Counted from the stretch's first letter, positions 16,853-25,826 are shown. The stretch is DNA of 64,000 bases from Streptomyces spinoverrucosus (GCF_006539505.1 NZ_BJND01000003.1:150861-214860), one strand, 5' to 3'. Translations and numbers: made by a program. Notes: generated by a model not told the origin, from the sequence alone.

Positions 16853-17454
16853 CGGGACTCCAGTACGACGGCAGAGCGTTCCTTCAAGTGACGTATCAGA
16901 GCGACGAGCACGTCACGGCTGGAGGTCCGGTCGCGGGCGTCGCAGGCCACGACCGGGATGTGCGGGGAGATGTCGAGGGCGTCCCGGATCTCCTCGACCG
17001 GATAGTCCTTGGAGTCGGGGAAGACGTTGAGCGCGACGACGAAGGGGACGTTCTGCCGCTCCATCTCCTCGATCGCGCGGAAGCTGGAGGCCAGGCGGCG
17101 GGTGTCCACCAGTACGACCGCGCCGAGCGCGCCCTTGAACAGGCCGTTCCACAGGAACCAGAACCGCTCCTGCCCCGGGGTGCCGAACAGGTACAGCACC
17201 AGGCTGTCGTTGATGCTGATCTTGCCGAAGTCCAGGCTGACGGTGGTCTCCGTCTTGTCGGCGACGCCGATCAGGCGGTCGACATCGGCGCTGGCCTGGG
17301 TGAGGGTCTCCTCGGTGGTGAGCGGCTTGATGTCACTGACCGAGCGGACCATCGTGGTCTTCCCGGTGCCGAACCCGCCGGCGATCATCACCTTCACCGA
17401 GCGGGTCTCCCCGGCCGCCGCACTGCCGGGTTGGTCAAAGCCTTTCAAGTCCAC
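16849..17454 (-). CDS. cvnD: conservon GTP/ATP-binding protein (CvnD)
   Basis: A 201-residue small GTPase-like protein. The P-loop is GGFGTGKT (residues 26-33), and LFGTPGQERF (89-98) corresponds to the G3/switch region. In conservons CvnD acts with the CvnA-C proteins at the membrane in a G-protein-like signalling complex. I chose the GTG at 17454 (VDLKGFDQ...), which overlaps the DUF742 gene by 20 bp as usual for these operons; longer frames run through the neighbouring gene. It overlaps the P450 start by four bases, so the two are translationally coupled. Confidence 0.92.
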   Translation of the reverse strand: MDLKGFDQPGSAAAGETRSVKVMIAGGFGTGKTTMVRSVSDIKPLTTEETLTQASADVDRLIGVADKTETTVSLDFGKISINDSLVLYLFGTPGQERFWFLWNGLFKGALGAVVLVDTRRLASSFRAIEEMERQNVPFVVALNVFPDSKDYPVEEIRDALDISPHIPVVACDARDRTSSRDVLVALIRHLKERSAVVLESR

Positions 17455-17806
17455 TGAGTACCTCCTCAAGGAGCGCGAGGTCGGGCCCGCGACCGGCGTC
17501 GTGCGCCGGGATGGGGTCACGGGCTTCGACGCGGCCTGCTTCGAGCAGGTCCGCAAGCAGCACCGCGAGAATGTTGAAGGGCAGGTGGAGATGGGCGCCG
17601 AGTTCGGCCACCGACAGCGGTTCGCGGCAGCGCCGGATGATCTCCGCGTGCTCGTGCTGCATGCCCGGGGCGGGGGCGGCTCGGGAGACGATGAGGGTCG
17701 CCACGTCGAGGCTCGACGCCGAACCGCCCGGTCCGCTGCGCCCTTTGGTGAGGACGTAGTAGCGCTCGAGACCGGACGGGTCCGTCGGCCGGCGGGGAAC
17801 ACTCAT
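17435..17806 (-). CDS. cvnC: conservon DUF742 protein (CvnC)
   Basis: A 123-residue DUF742 protein. The N-terminal segment reads ERYYVLTKGRS and the C-terminal half forms a winged-helix-like region (EPLSVAELGAHLHLPFNILAVLLADLLEAG). DUF742 proteins are found almost only in conservons and bridge the roadblock protein and the GTPase. Its start overlaps the stop of cvnB (ATGA at 17803-17806), and its end overlaps cvnD. Confidence 0.93.
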   Translation of the reverse strand: MSVPRRPTDPSGLERYYVLTKGRSGPGGSASSLDVATLIVSRAAPAPGMQHEHAEIIRRCREPLSVAELGAHLHLPFNILAVLLADLLEAGRVEARDPIPAHDAGRGPDLALLEEVLSGLERL

Positions 17807-18213
17807 CCAGAGTGCTCCTCCAGGCGCGGAGTGGTGCCCAGCAGTTCGCCCATCCTGCGGGCCAGGTCCCTCATCTGATGGCCCAGCAGGCCCTGGTCGA
17901 GGCCCTCGCGCGCCAGGACACCGAGGTACGTCTCCACGCCCGCGCGGACCACGAAGAGGTGACCGCCGTCGACCTCGATCATGGCCAGCCGCAGGTGTCC
18001 CGCGTAAGTGGGGAACTGCTCGGCGACCGGCTGGGCCAGCGCCTGCAGTCCGGCCACCACGGCGGCGAAACGGTCCACGTCGTCGGGGTCTTCGGCGCCG
18101 TAGGAGGTGATGGCCTTGCCGTCACTGGAGGCCACGAGGGCGAAACGGATCTCCTGGATGCTCTCCACCAGATCGCGCAGCGCCCAGCTCACGTCGGTTC
18201 CCTGTTGCGTCAT
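17803..18213 (-). CDS. cvnB: conservon roadblock/LC7 protein (CvnB)
   Basis: A 136-residue roadblock/LC7 domain protein: FALVASSDGKAITSYG near residues 20-40, VDGGHLFVVRAG in the middle and a helical end (GHQMRDLARRMGELL). Such proteins work as a GTPase regulator (MglB/GAP-like) in Ras-type systems, here for CvnD. It starts five bases after the histidine kinase stop. Confidence 0.94.
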   Translation of the reverse strand: MTQQGTDVSWALRDLVESIQEIRFALVASSDGKAITSYGAEDPDDVDRFAAVVAGLQALAQPVAEQFPTYAGHLRLAMIEVDGGHLFVVRAGVETYLGVLAREGLDQGLLGHQMRDLARRMGELLGTTPRLEEHSG

Positions 18214-18218
18214 GTGGA

Positions 18219-19955
18219 CTAGTCGCTCTCTTCAGTGCGGTGCTCTGCGGACTCGCGTACGGCGCTCGACTCGCGGTCGGCCGGCCCGGATCCCTCGCTG
18301 CGCTCCCGTCCGGCGGTGGCGAACGCGGCCAGTCCGGTGAAGGACGTGTCCGGCGGTACGGCGGAGACGGCCGCCTCCTCGGTCCGCGCGGCACGGGCGG
18401 CCGGGGCGGGCTCGCCCGATTCGCTGCGCCTGCTGCGGCGCCGGGGCAGTCCACCTGGCGTGGTGTCCTGCGCCTCGGCGGGGTCGGGGGCGGGCTCGGC
18501 GGTCGCCGTTCGCGGTGCGGTGGCGGGGGCCTCCGATACGGTCGGGGCGGTGGCCGACGCGGACGCGGTGGCCGGGGTGGCCGCGGGCAGCGGACTGAAG
18601 TACTTGTGCGGTACCACGACGACCACCGAGGTGCCGAGCCAGGGCGAGTCCGCGAAGGTGACGCGGATGCCGTAGCGGCGGGCGAGGATGCCGACGACGC
18701 GCAGGCCGATGTTGGCGTCCTCCGACACACCGCCCAGACCGGGGCCGGCGGCGGTGCCGGCGAGGGCGTGCTCGGCCTCGCGCTTCTTCTCCTCGCTCAG
18801 GCCCTTGCCGGAGTCCTGGATCTCGATGCCGACGCCGTTGGGAACCTCCTTGCCGGAGACGAGCACCGGTTCGGTGGGCGGCGAGTAGCGGGTGGCGTTG
18901 TCCAGCAGGTGCGCGAAGATCAGCGTGAGGTGGTCCACCAGGCCGCCGTCGACGCCCAGTTCGGGCAGGTGGCGGAGCTCGACGCGGTGGAACTCCTTGA
19001 TCCGGCCGATGCCGCCGCGCACCACGCTGAGCAGCCGCTGCGGCTCCTGCCACTGCCGTCCCGGGCGGTCCGAGCCGCCGAGCACACCGATGCTGGCGGC
19101 GAGACAGTCGGCGGGGCCGATCGCCTGGTCGAGCTCCATCAGGCCGCGCGCGACGGACGGGAGCCGGCCGTGCTCGCCCTGCATCTCGTGCAGCCGGCCG
19201 CGCAGCTTGCTGGTGAGTACGTGGATCCGGTTGCCGATGCCGACGACCGCCTGCTCGGCGGAGGTGGAGCGGTTGAACTCCTCCTCGACGCCGATCAGCG
19301 CGGTGCGCAGGACCTTGCGAAGCTCGGCCTGGAGTTCGGGCGCGACCTTGGCGCACTGGTTGGTCGGGGGCAGCAGGTCGTCGATCGCGTCACCGGCGCG
19401 CAGCCGCTCAAGCGCTTCGGGCAGCTGCTCGTTCGCGAGCCGGGCGACCGCGGCCTGCTGGTGGTCGAGGCGTTCCTGCCAGGTGGCGGTCTGCTGGGCG
19501 AGCTGTGCCTCCAGGCGCTGGGCCTGCTCGGCGAGCTGTGCCTGGTAGTCGTCGGCCTGTTCGGCGAGGCGGGCCTCGTAGCCCTGGGCCTGCTCGGCCA
19601 GCCGGTCCTCGTAGGCCCGTGACTGGTCGGCGAGTTGGGCCTCGTGGGCGGCGCGTTCGGCGGCGTGCTTGCGCTCCAGGCCCGCCACGTGCTGCTGCCA
19701 CTGCTGGGAGTGCTCGGCCTGCGAGGTGCGGAAGCTGCCCTCCGCACGGCGCAGTTGCGTCCGGGTGCGGATCAGCAGCCGTACGCACACCGAGGCGGCC
19801 GCCGTCGCCGCGATACCGGCGACGGCCGCGGTTATTCGCTCCGAGCTCATGAACGTGGCGGCAACCGTCCCGCCTCCTAAGGCCAGCGGCATCAGCCACC
19901 AGCTGTACCAGGCGACAGGGGCCCGCGCCGCCGGGGGCGGAGTGGCGAGTTCCAT
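18219..19955 (-). CDS. cvnA: conservon sensor histidine kinase (CvnA)
   Basis: A 578-residue membrane kinase. Two hydrophobic segments lie near residues 14-60 (WYSWWLMPLALGGGTV; AAVAGIAATAAAS). A long coiled coil of LAEQA-type repeats follows (about 70-165), then a DHp-like region and an HATPase domain with the N-box HLLDNATRYSPP and the G-box GLGL-type segment near 370-460. The C-terminal ~110 residues are Ala/Pro/Glu-rich and disordered. I prefer the ATG at 19955, six bases after GAAGG, to the ATG at 19961. It lacks a response-regulator partner, which is normal for conservons. It heads the cvnABCD-P450 operon. Confidence 0.92.
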   Translation of the reverse strand: MELATPPPAARAPVAWYSWWLMPLALGGGTVAATFMSSERITAAVAGIAATAAASVCVRLLIRTRTQLRRAEGSFRTSQAEHSQQWQQHVAGLERKHAAERAAHEAQLADQSRAYEDRLAEQAQGYEARLAEQADDYQAQLAEQAQRLEAQLAQQTATWQERLDHQQAAVARLANEQLPEALERLRAGDAIDDLLPPTNQCAKVAPELQAELRKVLRTALIGVEEEFNRSTSAEQAVVGIGNRIHVLTSKLRGRLHEMQGEHGRLPSVARGLMELDQAIGPADCLAASIGVLGGSDRPGRQWQEPQRLLSVVRGGIGRIKEFHRVELRHLPELGVDGGLVDHLTLIFAHLLDNATRYSPPTEPVLVSGKEVPNGVGIEIQDSGKGLSEEKKREAEHALAGTAAGPGLGGVSEDANIGLRVVGILARRYGIRVTFADSPWLGTSVVVVVPHKYFSPLPAATPATASASATAPTVSEAPATAPRTATAEPAPDPAEAQDTTPGGLPRRRSRRSESGEPAPAARAARTEEAAVSAVPPDTSFTGLAAFATAGRERSEGSGPADRESSAVRESAEHRTEESD

Positions 19956-20076
19956 CTGCATCCTTCGAAGCAACACGATCGAACAGGGGGGGTGTACAGG
20001 GCGACCGCACTCATGAGTACGCACTGCTGGGTCGACCCGTCGCGAACGTGTCAACTCGCAGCGCCGGATGGGAGCT

Positions 20077-20092
20077 TATCGGGTTCCAACCC
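20077..20092. promoter_or_regulatory. palindrome upstream of cvnA
   Basis: A perfect inverted repeat TCGGGTT-CC-AACCCGA lies 122 bp upstream of the cvnA start, in the gap after the glxA-type gene. It may be an operator of the conservon promoter or a weak terminator of the upstream gene. Confidence 0.35.
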
Positions 20093-20178
20093 GAAAGGAT
20101 CAACCTCAACGGCCGAGCGGACGTGAGGGTTCCGTCACTCTCCGCCAAGAACCCGTTAGTCGACAAGTCGGCAGGTCA

Positions 20179-21126
20179 TCAGCGCGTGCTGTGGAACGTA
20201 CGGCGGTACGCCTGCGGTGAGACGCCGATCGCGGCGTGCAGGTGCTGGCGCAGGGACGCGCCCGTGGCGAAGCCGACCTGGCCGGCGATGTGGTCGACGG
20301 GGAGGTCGCTGGACTCCAGGAGGTGCCGGGCGCGGGCGACGCGCTGCTGGATGAGCCAGCGGCCGGGGCTGACGCCCACCTCGTCGTGGAAGCGGCGGGC
20401 GAAGGTGCGCAGGCTCATCCGGGCGTGTGCGGCGAGGTCGGACAGGGTCAGTGGTTCGCCGAGGCGTTCCAGCGCCCAGGTGCGGGTTGCGGCGGTGCTC
20501 GCGGCGCCGGTCTCGGGCACGGGCTGCTCGATGTACTGGGCCTGGCCGCCGTCGCGGAACGGCGGGACGACGCAGCGCCGCGCGACGGTGTTGGCGAGCC
20601 GGCTGCCGTGGTCCTTGCGCACGAGGTGCAGGCAGACATCGACGCCGGAGGCGGCTCCGGCGGAGGTCAGGACGGGGTCGTCGTCGACGAAGAGGACGTC
20701 CGGGTCGAGGTCGATGTGCGGGAACATCCGCCGGAAGTGATCGGCGACCTGCCAGTGCGTGGTCGCCCTGCGGCCGTCCAGCAGTCCGGCGGCGGCCAGG
20801 ACGAAGGCGCCGGTGCAGATGGAGACGATGCGGGTGCCGGGCCGGATCCGGGCGAGCGCGGCACGGACTTCGTCCGGGATGTCGGCGGAGACGGACGCCG
20901 GCGCGATGGGCGCGATCACCACCGTGTCGGCCGTCGCCAGGGCCTCGGGGCCGTGCTCGACGGTGACCGAGAAGTCGGCGTTGGTGCGCACCGGCCCGCC
21001 GTCGACGCTGCACGTCAGCACCTCGTACCGGCCGTCGGCCGCGCCGAAGATCCGGCTGGGGATGCCCAGTTCGAAGGGGTACACGCCGTCGAGGGCCAGC
21101 ACCACGACTCGCTCCACACGCTGCAT
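20179..21126 (-). CDS. GlxA family regulator (DJ-1/PfpI + AraC HTH)
   Basis: A 315-residue regulator. The N-terminal half is a class I glutamine amidotransferase-like/DJ-1 domain (VVLALDGVYPFELGIPSRIF; ICTGAFVLAAAGLLDGRRAT). The C-terminal AraC double helix-turn-helix (about 215-310) includes FARRFHDEVGVSPGRWL. It is divergent from an oxidoreductase at 21198, and an 11-bp inverted repeat overlaps its start codon, consistent with autoregulation and control of that neighbour. Confidence 0.92.
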   Translation of the reverse strand: MQRVERVVVLALDGVYPFELGIPSRIFGAADGRYEVLTCSVDGGPVRTNADFSVTVEHGPEALATADTVVIAPIAPASVSADIPDEVRAALARIRPGTRIVSICTGAFVLAAAGLLDGRRATTHWQVADHFRRMFPHIDLDPDVLFVDDDPVLTSAGAASGVDVCLHLVRKDHGSRLANTVARRCVVPPFRDGGQAQYIEQPVPETGAASTAATRTWALERLGEPLTLSDLAAHARMSLRTFARRFHDEVGVSPGRWLIQQRVARARHLLESSDLPVDHIAGQVGFATGASLRQHLHAAIGVSPQAYRRTFHSTR

Positions 21127-21161
21127 GGCACGATTCTATCAAAGGTTGGCAATCGTGCCAT
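21125..21161. promoter_or_regulatory. inverted-repeat operator between glxA-type gene and oxidoreductase
   Basis: Two perfect 11-bp arms (ATGGCACGATT and AATCGTGCCAT) are separated by 15 bp, centres 26 bp apart. One arm contains the start codon of the regulator, so binding would block its own translation start region and sit about 37 bp upstream of the divergent gene. Confidence 0.65.
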
Positions 21162-21197
21162 TTTCCGAGCGGGCGGGCGCGGGCAGGCTGGGTGACC

Positions 21198-22148
21198 ATG
21201 AGCGATGTGAACACCATGCGAGTCATCAGCCAGGACGTCCTCGGCGGTCCCGAGGTGCTGAAAGAAGTAGAGGTGCCGCGGCCGACTCCGCGGCCGAACG
21301 AGGTGCTGGTCCGGGTGCGGGCCGCCGGCGTCAACCCCACCGACTGGAAGCACCGCGCCACCGGCGGCTTCCTCGGCGAGCCGCCCTTCACCCTCGGCTG
21401 GGACGTCTCCGGCGTCGTCGAGGAGACCGGCATCGGCGTCGCCCTCTTCCGGCCCGGCGACGAGGTCTTCGGCATGCTGCCCTACCCGTTCGGTCACGGC
21501 TCGCACGCCGAGTACGTCATCGCCCCGGCCCGCGCCCTCGCCCCCAAGCCCGCAGGGATCGACCACACGCAGGCGGGCGCACTGCCGCTGGTCTCGCTGA
21601 CCGCGTGGCAGGCGCTGGTGGAGCGGGCGGACCTGCGACCGGGTCAGCGGGTGCTGATCCACGCGGCGGCCGGTGGCGTCGGACATGTGGCCGTGCAGAT
21701 CGCCAAGGCCCGGGGCGCCTACGTGATCGGCACGGCGAGCGCGGGCAAGCACGACTTTCTGCGCGAGATCGGCGTGGACGAGCCGGTCGACTACCGGGCG
21801 ACCGACTTCGCGGAGGCCGTGCACGACGTCGACGTGGTGCTCGACACCATCGGCGGCGACTACTCCGTCCGCTCGCTGCGCGTCCTTCGCCCGGGTGGAA
21901 TCGTGGTGTCGATCCTGCCGATCGGGTCGGACGACTTCTACGCGGAGGCCGAGCGGCTCGGCGTACGGGCGATCCGGATGCTCGTCGACGCCGACCAGTA
22001 CGGCATGAGGGCCATCGCCGGGCTGATCGAGGACGGCAGTCTGCGGGCGACGATCGCGGGGACCTTCCCGCTGGCCGAGGCCGCCAAGGCGCATGAGCTC
22101 GGCGACACCGGCCGGACCACGGGGAAGCTGGTGCTGCTGGCCGACTGA
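21198..22148 (+). CDS. NADP-dependent quinone oxidoreductase / zinc-free MDR
   Basis: A 316-residue medium-chain dehydrogenase/reductase. The N-terminal GroES-like half contains VLVRVRAAGVNPTDWKHRA, and the NADP fold carries AAAGGVGHVAVQIAKA. The structural zinc cysteines of true alcohol dehydrogenases are absent, so it belongs to the quinone oxidoreductase group. ATG at 21198; a GTG two codons upstream is possible. It is probably controlled by the divergent GlxA-type regulator and converges on the alcohol dehydrogenase. Confidence 0.9.
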   Translation: MSDVNTMRVISQDVLGGPEVLKEVEVPRPTPRPNEVLVRVRAAGVNPTDWKHRATGGFLGEPPFTLGWDVSGVVEETGIGVALFRPGDEVFGMLPYPFGHGSHAEYVIAPARALAPKPAGIDHTQAGALPLVSLTAWQALVERADLRPGQRVLIHAAAGGVGHVAVQIAKARGAYVIGTASAGKHDFLREIGVDEPVDYRATDFAEAVHDVDVVLDTIGGDYSVRSLRVLRPGGIVVSILPIGSDDFYAEAERLGVRAIRMLVDADQYGMRAIAGLIEDGSLRATIAGTFPLAEAAKAHELGDTGRTTGKLVLLAD

Positions 22149-22154
22149 GGCCGG

Positions 22155-23261
22155 TCAGAAGGTGAGCACGGGCTTGATGGTCTTGCCCGCGCTCATGTCC
22201 CGCACCGCCTGGTCGATCTCCGTGAAGGGGTAGGTGCCGATCAGGCGGTGCAGTGGGAGCCGCCCGTCCTTCACGAGCCGGACCAGGGCGGGGATGACGG
22301 TCCGGGTCTCGCTGTCGCCGAGCGTCAGGCCGACGATCCGCTTCCCGGCGAGCAGCCCGTTGACGTCCAGGGAGACCTCGGTACCGAACGGCGGGGCGCC
22401 CACGACGACCAGCGTGCCGCGCGCGGCGAGCGCGTCGACGCCCTGCCGGAGCACGGCGACGCTGCCGGTCGTCTCCACGACACCGTCGGCGCCCTGACCG
22501 CCGGTGAGGTCGGCGATCGCGGCCCCGACGTCGGCCGTTCCGGCGTCGACGGTATGAGTGGCACCCAACTCCTTTGCCAGCGAAAGGCGTTCGCCCACCT
22601 TGTCTACGGCGATGACAGTGGTCGCGGGCGTCAAGGCGGCCGCCATCACCGCCGACAGGCCGACGGCTCCGGCGCCGAGGACGACGACGCTGCTGCCGGT
22701 GACCGGCCGCAGGACGTTCCAGACGGCACCGACCCCGGTCTGTACGCCGCAGCCGAGCGGGGCGATCGACGTGAGCGGCACATCCGGGTCGACCTTGACC
22801 AGGCTGCGCTCGTCCGCGAGGGCCCGCTCGGCGAACGAGGACTGGCCGAAGAAGTGCCCGCCGAGCGGTTCGCCGTCGCGGCTGATGGTGCTGGTGCCGT
22901 CCGCGCGTCGGCCCCCGATGAGGTTCATCGGCAGCCAGGTGGCGCAGTATGCGGGGTGCCCGGCGCGGCAGTTGCGGCAGTCGCCGCAGGAGGTGAAGGA
23001 CAGCACGACGTGGTCCCCCGGCGCGACCGCAGTGACGGACGGGCCGACGGCCTCGACGACTCCGGCTCCCTCGTGGCCGAGCACCCCGGGCAGCGGGAAG
23101 GGCAGGGCGCCGCTCGCCACGCCGAGGTCGGTGTGGCACAGGCCGGTCGCGACCATGCGGACGAGGGCCTCGTGGGGGCCGGGTTCGTCGAGGACGACGT
23201 CGGAGAGGGTGAAGGGTGCCCCGCCGGATTCGACGACGGCGGCGCGGGTGGTGGTGGGCAT
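22155..23261 (-). CDS. zinc-dependent aryl/benzyl-alcohol dehydrogenase
   Basis: A 368-residue zinc MDR. Catalytic ligands are Cys42 (GLCHTD) with His63-Glu64 (GHEGAG). The structural zinc lobe has Cys92, Cys95, Cys98 and Cys106. The nucleotide fold includes VVLGAGAVGLSAV. It resembles class III/benzyl-alcohol dehydrogenases, which oxidise aromatic or long alcohols with NAD. The aldehyde dehydrogenase gene lies 25 bp upstream on the same strand, making a two-step alcohol-to-acid route. A divergent MarR regulator with operators completes the unit. Confidence 0.93.
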   Translation of the reverse strand: MPTTTRAAVVESGGAPFTLSDVVLDEPGPHEALVRMVATGLCHTDLGVASGALPFPLPGVLGHEGAGVVEAVGPSVTAVAPGDHVVLSFTSCGDCRNCRAGHPAYCATWLPMNLIGGRRADGTSTISRDGEPLGGHFFGQSSFAERALADERSLVKVDPDVPLTSIAPLGCGVQTGVGAVWNVLRPVTGSSVVVLGAGAVGLSAVMAAALTPATTVIAVDKVGERLSLAKELGATHTVDAGTADVGAAIADLTGGQGADGVVETTGSVAVLRQGVDALAARGTLVVVGAPPFGTEVSLDVNGLLAGKRIVGLTLGDSETRTVIPALVRLVKDGRLPLHRLIGTYPFTEIDQAVRDMSAGKTIKPVLTF

Positions 23262-23286
23262 CGTACGAACTCCTTGGCGGGCGCGC

Positions 23287-24741
23287 TCAGTCGAGCGAGA
23301 CGACGACGGACTTGACCTTCGTGTAGGAGGCGAGCGCCTCGGGGCCGTACTCGCGGCCGAAGCCTGAGTCCTTGACGCCGCCGAACGGGACCGCGGGGTC
23401 GAGCATCGCCCAGTCGTTGATCCAGACGATGCCGGCCTGGAGGCGGTCGGCGACGCGGTGGGCGCGGGCGAGGCTGCCGGTCTGCACGCCCGAGGCCAGG
23501 CCGTACGGCGTGGAGTTGGCGAGGGCGACGGCCTCGTCCTCGGAGTCGAAGGGCTGGACGGTGAGGACCGGGCCGAAGATCTCCTCCTGGACGGCTCGGG
23601 AGTCGTTCGGCAGGTCGGCTATCACGGTGGGCTTGTAGTAGTAGCCGCCGTCGAGGTCGAGGCGCTCGCCGCCGCAGACGATACGGCCGCCCTCCTGGCG
23701 GGCCAGGTCGACGTACTCCTCGACCTTGCGCAGATGCCGCTCCCCCGCCATCGGTCCGACGACGGTCTCGGGTTTGCGCGGGTCGCCGACGGGCACGCCG
23801 GGGACCGCTTCGGCGAGGATGCCCAGCAGGGTGGCGTACACCTTGCGGGCGACCAGCAGCCGGGGTCCGGCCATGCAGAACTGGCCGGTGTTGAAGACGA
23901 ACGCCTTGATGACCGCGCCGACCGCCTTCTCCAGGTCGGCGTCCTCGAAGACGAGGTGGGCGGCGTTGCCGCCGAGTTCCATGGTGACGGGCCGCAGCGC
24001 CTGCCCGGCGACGCCCGCGACATGGCGGCCGACCGTGGTGGAGCCGGTGAAGGCCACCTTGTCGACGCCGGGGTGGCGCAGCAGGGCCTCGCCGGTCACC
24101 GGGCCGGTGCCGGTGACGACGTTGACCACGCCGTCCGGGACGCCGGCCTCCTGCAGCAGCCGGGCCATGTACAGGGCGCTGAGCGGGGTCTCCTCGGCGG
24201 GTTTGTGGACGACCGTGTTCCCGGCGGCGAGCGCGGGGGCGAGCTTGGTACCGGCCAGGATCAGCGGGAAGTTGTACGGCGTGATGGCCGCGACCACGCC
24301 GAGGGGCTCGCGGCGGGTGTACGCCAGGGCGTTGAGCGGGGTGTCGCGGGTGGCGCCGTCGAGGGAGTGGGCCAGGGCGGCGTAGTGCTCGTAGTCGTTG
24401 GCGGCGTTCGTGATGTCGACGGCGCGGCACAGGGTGATCGGTTTGCCGACGTCGAGGCTCTCCAGCTCGGCGAGGTCTTCGGCGTTCTCGCGGATCAGCT
24501 CGGCGACGCGGTGCAGGACGCGGCCCCGTTCACGGCCGCTCAGCCCGGACCACTGGCCGGCGTCGAAGGTCTCGCGGGCGGCCCGCACGGCGGCGTCCAC
24601 GTCGGCGGGGCCCGCCTCGGCGACGGTGGTGAGGACCGTGCCCCGGGACGGGTCGACCACCTCGCCGCGCGCTCCGTCGGCGGCGTCGTGCCACCGGCCC
24701 CCGATGAACAGCCGACCGGGTTCGATCTCGAAGGTGGTCAT
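23287..24741 (-). CDS. aldehyde dehydrogenase
   Basis: A 484-residue NAD(P)-dependent ALDH. The catalytic Cys289 (NTGQFCMAG), general base Glu255 (MELGGNA), oxyanion Asn157 (TPYNFP) and Lys180 are all present. The ATG at 24741 begins MTTFEIEPGRLFIGG; an upstream in-frame ATG at 24798 lies among operator sequences and is unlikely. It is first in a two-gene operon with the alcohol dehydrogenase. Substrate may be a benzaldehyde-type compound, inferred only from the partner. Confidence 0.93.
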   Translation of the reverse strand: MTTFEIEPGRLFIGGRWHDAADGARGEVVDPSRGTVLTTVAEAGPADVDAAVRAARETFDAGQWSGLSGRERGRVLHRVAELIRENAEDLAELESLDVGKPITLCRAVDITNAANDYEHYAALAHSLDGATRDTPLNALAYTRREPLGVVAAITPYNFPLILAGTKLAPALAAGNTVVHKPAEETPLSALYMARLLQEAGVPDGVVNVVTGTGPVTGEALLRHPGVDKVAFTGSTTVGRHVAGVAGQALRPVTMELGGNAAHLVFEDADLEKAVGAVIKAFVFNTGQFCMAGPRLLVARKVYATLLGILAEAVPGVPVGDPRKPETVVGPMAGERHLRKVEEYVDLARQEGGRIVCGGERLDLDGGYYYKPTVIADLPNDSRAVQEEIFGPVLTVQPFDSEDEAVALANSTPYGLASGVQTGSLARAHRVADRLQAGIVWINDWAMLDPAVPFGGVKDSGFGREYGPEALASYTKVKSVVVSLD

Positions 24742-24800
24742 CGCCACTCCCAGCTTCATTGCCAAGATCAGGAAACCAACAGGATCTCCAGAGTTCAAAA

Positions 24801-24815
24801 AACAGGATTCCTGTT
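24801..24815. promoter_or_regulatory. MarR operator 1
   Basis: A palindrome AACAGGA-T-TCCTGTT in the 127-bp gap between the ALDH gene and the divergent marR gene. A related half-site (CAACAGGA) lies upstream at 24778-24785. Confidence 0.7.
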
Positions 24816-24834
24816 GGTCGGCAGTCTGAATTCA

Positions 24835-24849
24835 GACAGGTTTCCTGTC
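24835..24849. promoter_or_regulatory. MarR operator 2
   Basis: A palindrome GACAGG-TTT-CCTGTC, 34 bp centre to centre from operator 1 and 19 bp before the marR start. It overlaps another perfect palindrome, GTCTGAATTCAGAC (24824-24837), whose role is unclear. Confidence 0.7.
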
Positions 24850-24868
24850 AATGCTCTAGGCTCGATCC

Positions 24869-25306
24869 ATGGCCGGCACCCAGACAACCAAGGCACCCCC
24901 GTCCCTGCTCTACATGGTCAAGCAGGTGGAGCTCGTGGTCCGCTCACACCTGGACGACCTGGTCAGACCCTTCGGAATCACGGCGCTGCAGTACACCGCG
25001 CTCACCGTCCTGGAGCGGCACGACGGACTGTCGGCGGCGCAGCTGGCCCGGGACTCCTTCGTCACCGCCCAGTCGATCGCCGACCTGGTCCGCTCCCTGG
25101 AGGGCCGCGGCCTGGTGCGCCGGGAGCGCAACCCGCACAACCGCCGGGAGCTGCTGATCCTGCTCACCGGCGAGGCGCGCGAACTGCTCACGCGGCTCGC
25201 CGGGCCGGTGCGGGAGCTGGAGGAGCGGATGGTACGGGAGTTGACGGCACATCAGGCCGAGCAGTTCCGCCGGGCCCTCAGCAAGGCCTGGCAGGCCTTG
25301 TCGTAA
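24869..25306 (+). CDS. MarR family regulator
   Basis: A 145-residue winged-helix regulator. Helix-turn-helix and wing are seen in LSAAQLARDSFVTAQSIADLV and RRERNPHNRRELLI. It is divergent from the aldehyde/alcohol dehydrogenase operon, and two CAGGA/TCCTG palindromes lie in the gap, so it most likely represses both itself and the operon until an aromatic ligand binds. Confidence 0.92.
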   Translation: MAGTQTTKAPPSLLYMVKQVELVVRSHLDDLVRPFGITALQYTALTVLERHDGLSAAQLARDSFVTAQSIADLVRSLEGRGLVRRERNPHNRRELLILLTGEARELLTRLAGPVRELEERMVRELTAHQAEQFRRALSKAWQALS

Positions 25307-25451
25307 CACTTCGCTCACGCCGCGAAGAAACTCGGTCGCAATTCGAAGACATATGTCAACCGAACATGCTGAAATGCTTTCCAGCGAGGGTAACTTGCAG
25401 GGCGAGGCCCGCAGTTGTGGGTCACCGGCAGCGGACGGGAGGTGAGTCGAC

Positions 25452-25826
25452 GTGGAACGGAACGCCGCGCCGCTCACCCGGCATCTGCGCGTCCACCGGG
25501 AACAGGGGCACACGGTGCTGGAGTTCCGCGGGGAGATCGACATCGCCGCGGCGGCGGAGATCCTCCCGCACCTGGACGACGTGACGGCGCTCCCCGGCGC
25601 CCGGATCGTGATCGACCTCAGCCCGGTCGAGTTCTTCGACTGCTCGGGGCTGCGGCTGCTGTACCGGGCGCGCAGCCGGGTGCTCGCCCACGACGGGCGG
25701 CTGCACCTGGTGTGCGCGCACCCCATGACCCTGCGCGTCCTGCGGGTCACCGGGCTGCACCGGCTGCTGCCGCCACAGCCCACGCTGGACGCGGCCCTGC
25801 GGTATCCCGAGACACCGACGGTCTGA
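25452..25826 (+). CDS. STAS-domain anti-sigma factor antagonist
   Basis: A 124-residue STAS protein. The phosphorylation-site region reads VEFFDCSGLRLLYRA, where a Ser follows FFDC as in SpoIIAA/RsbV-type antagonists. GTG start after GGGAGGTGAG. No anti-sigma kinase gene is adjacent, so it would be an orphan antagonist acting with an anti-sigma factor elsewhere. The 145 bp upstream includes the palindrome GACATATGTC (25348-25357) of unknown meaning. Confidence 0.88.
   Translation: MERNAAPLTRHLRVHREQGHTVLEFRGEIDIAAAAEILPHLDDVTALPGARIVIDLSPVEFFDCSGLRLLYRARSRVLAHDGRLHLVCAHPMTLRVLRVTGLHRLLPPQPTLDAALRYPETPTV

Noticed and set aside
18219..19955. Classical two-component kinase
   Set aside because: No response regulator nearby; order with roadblock, DUF742 and GTPase genes identifies a conservon.
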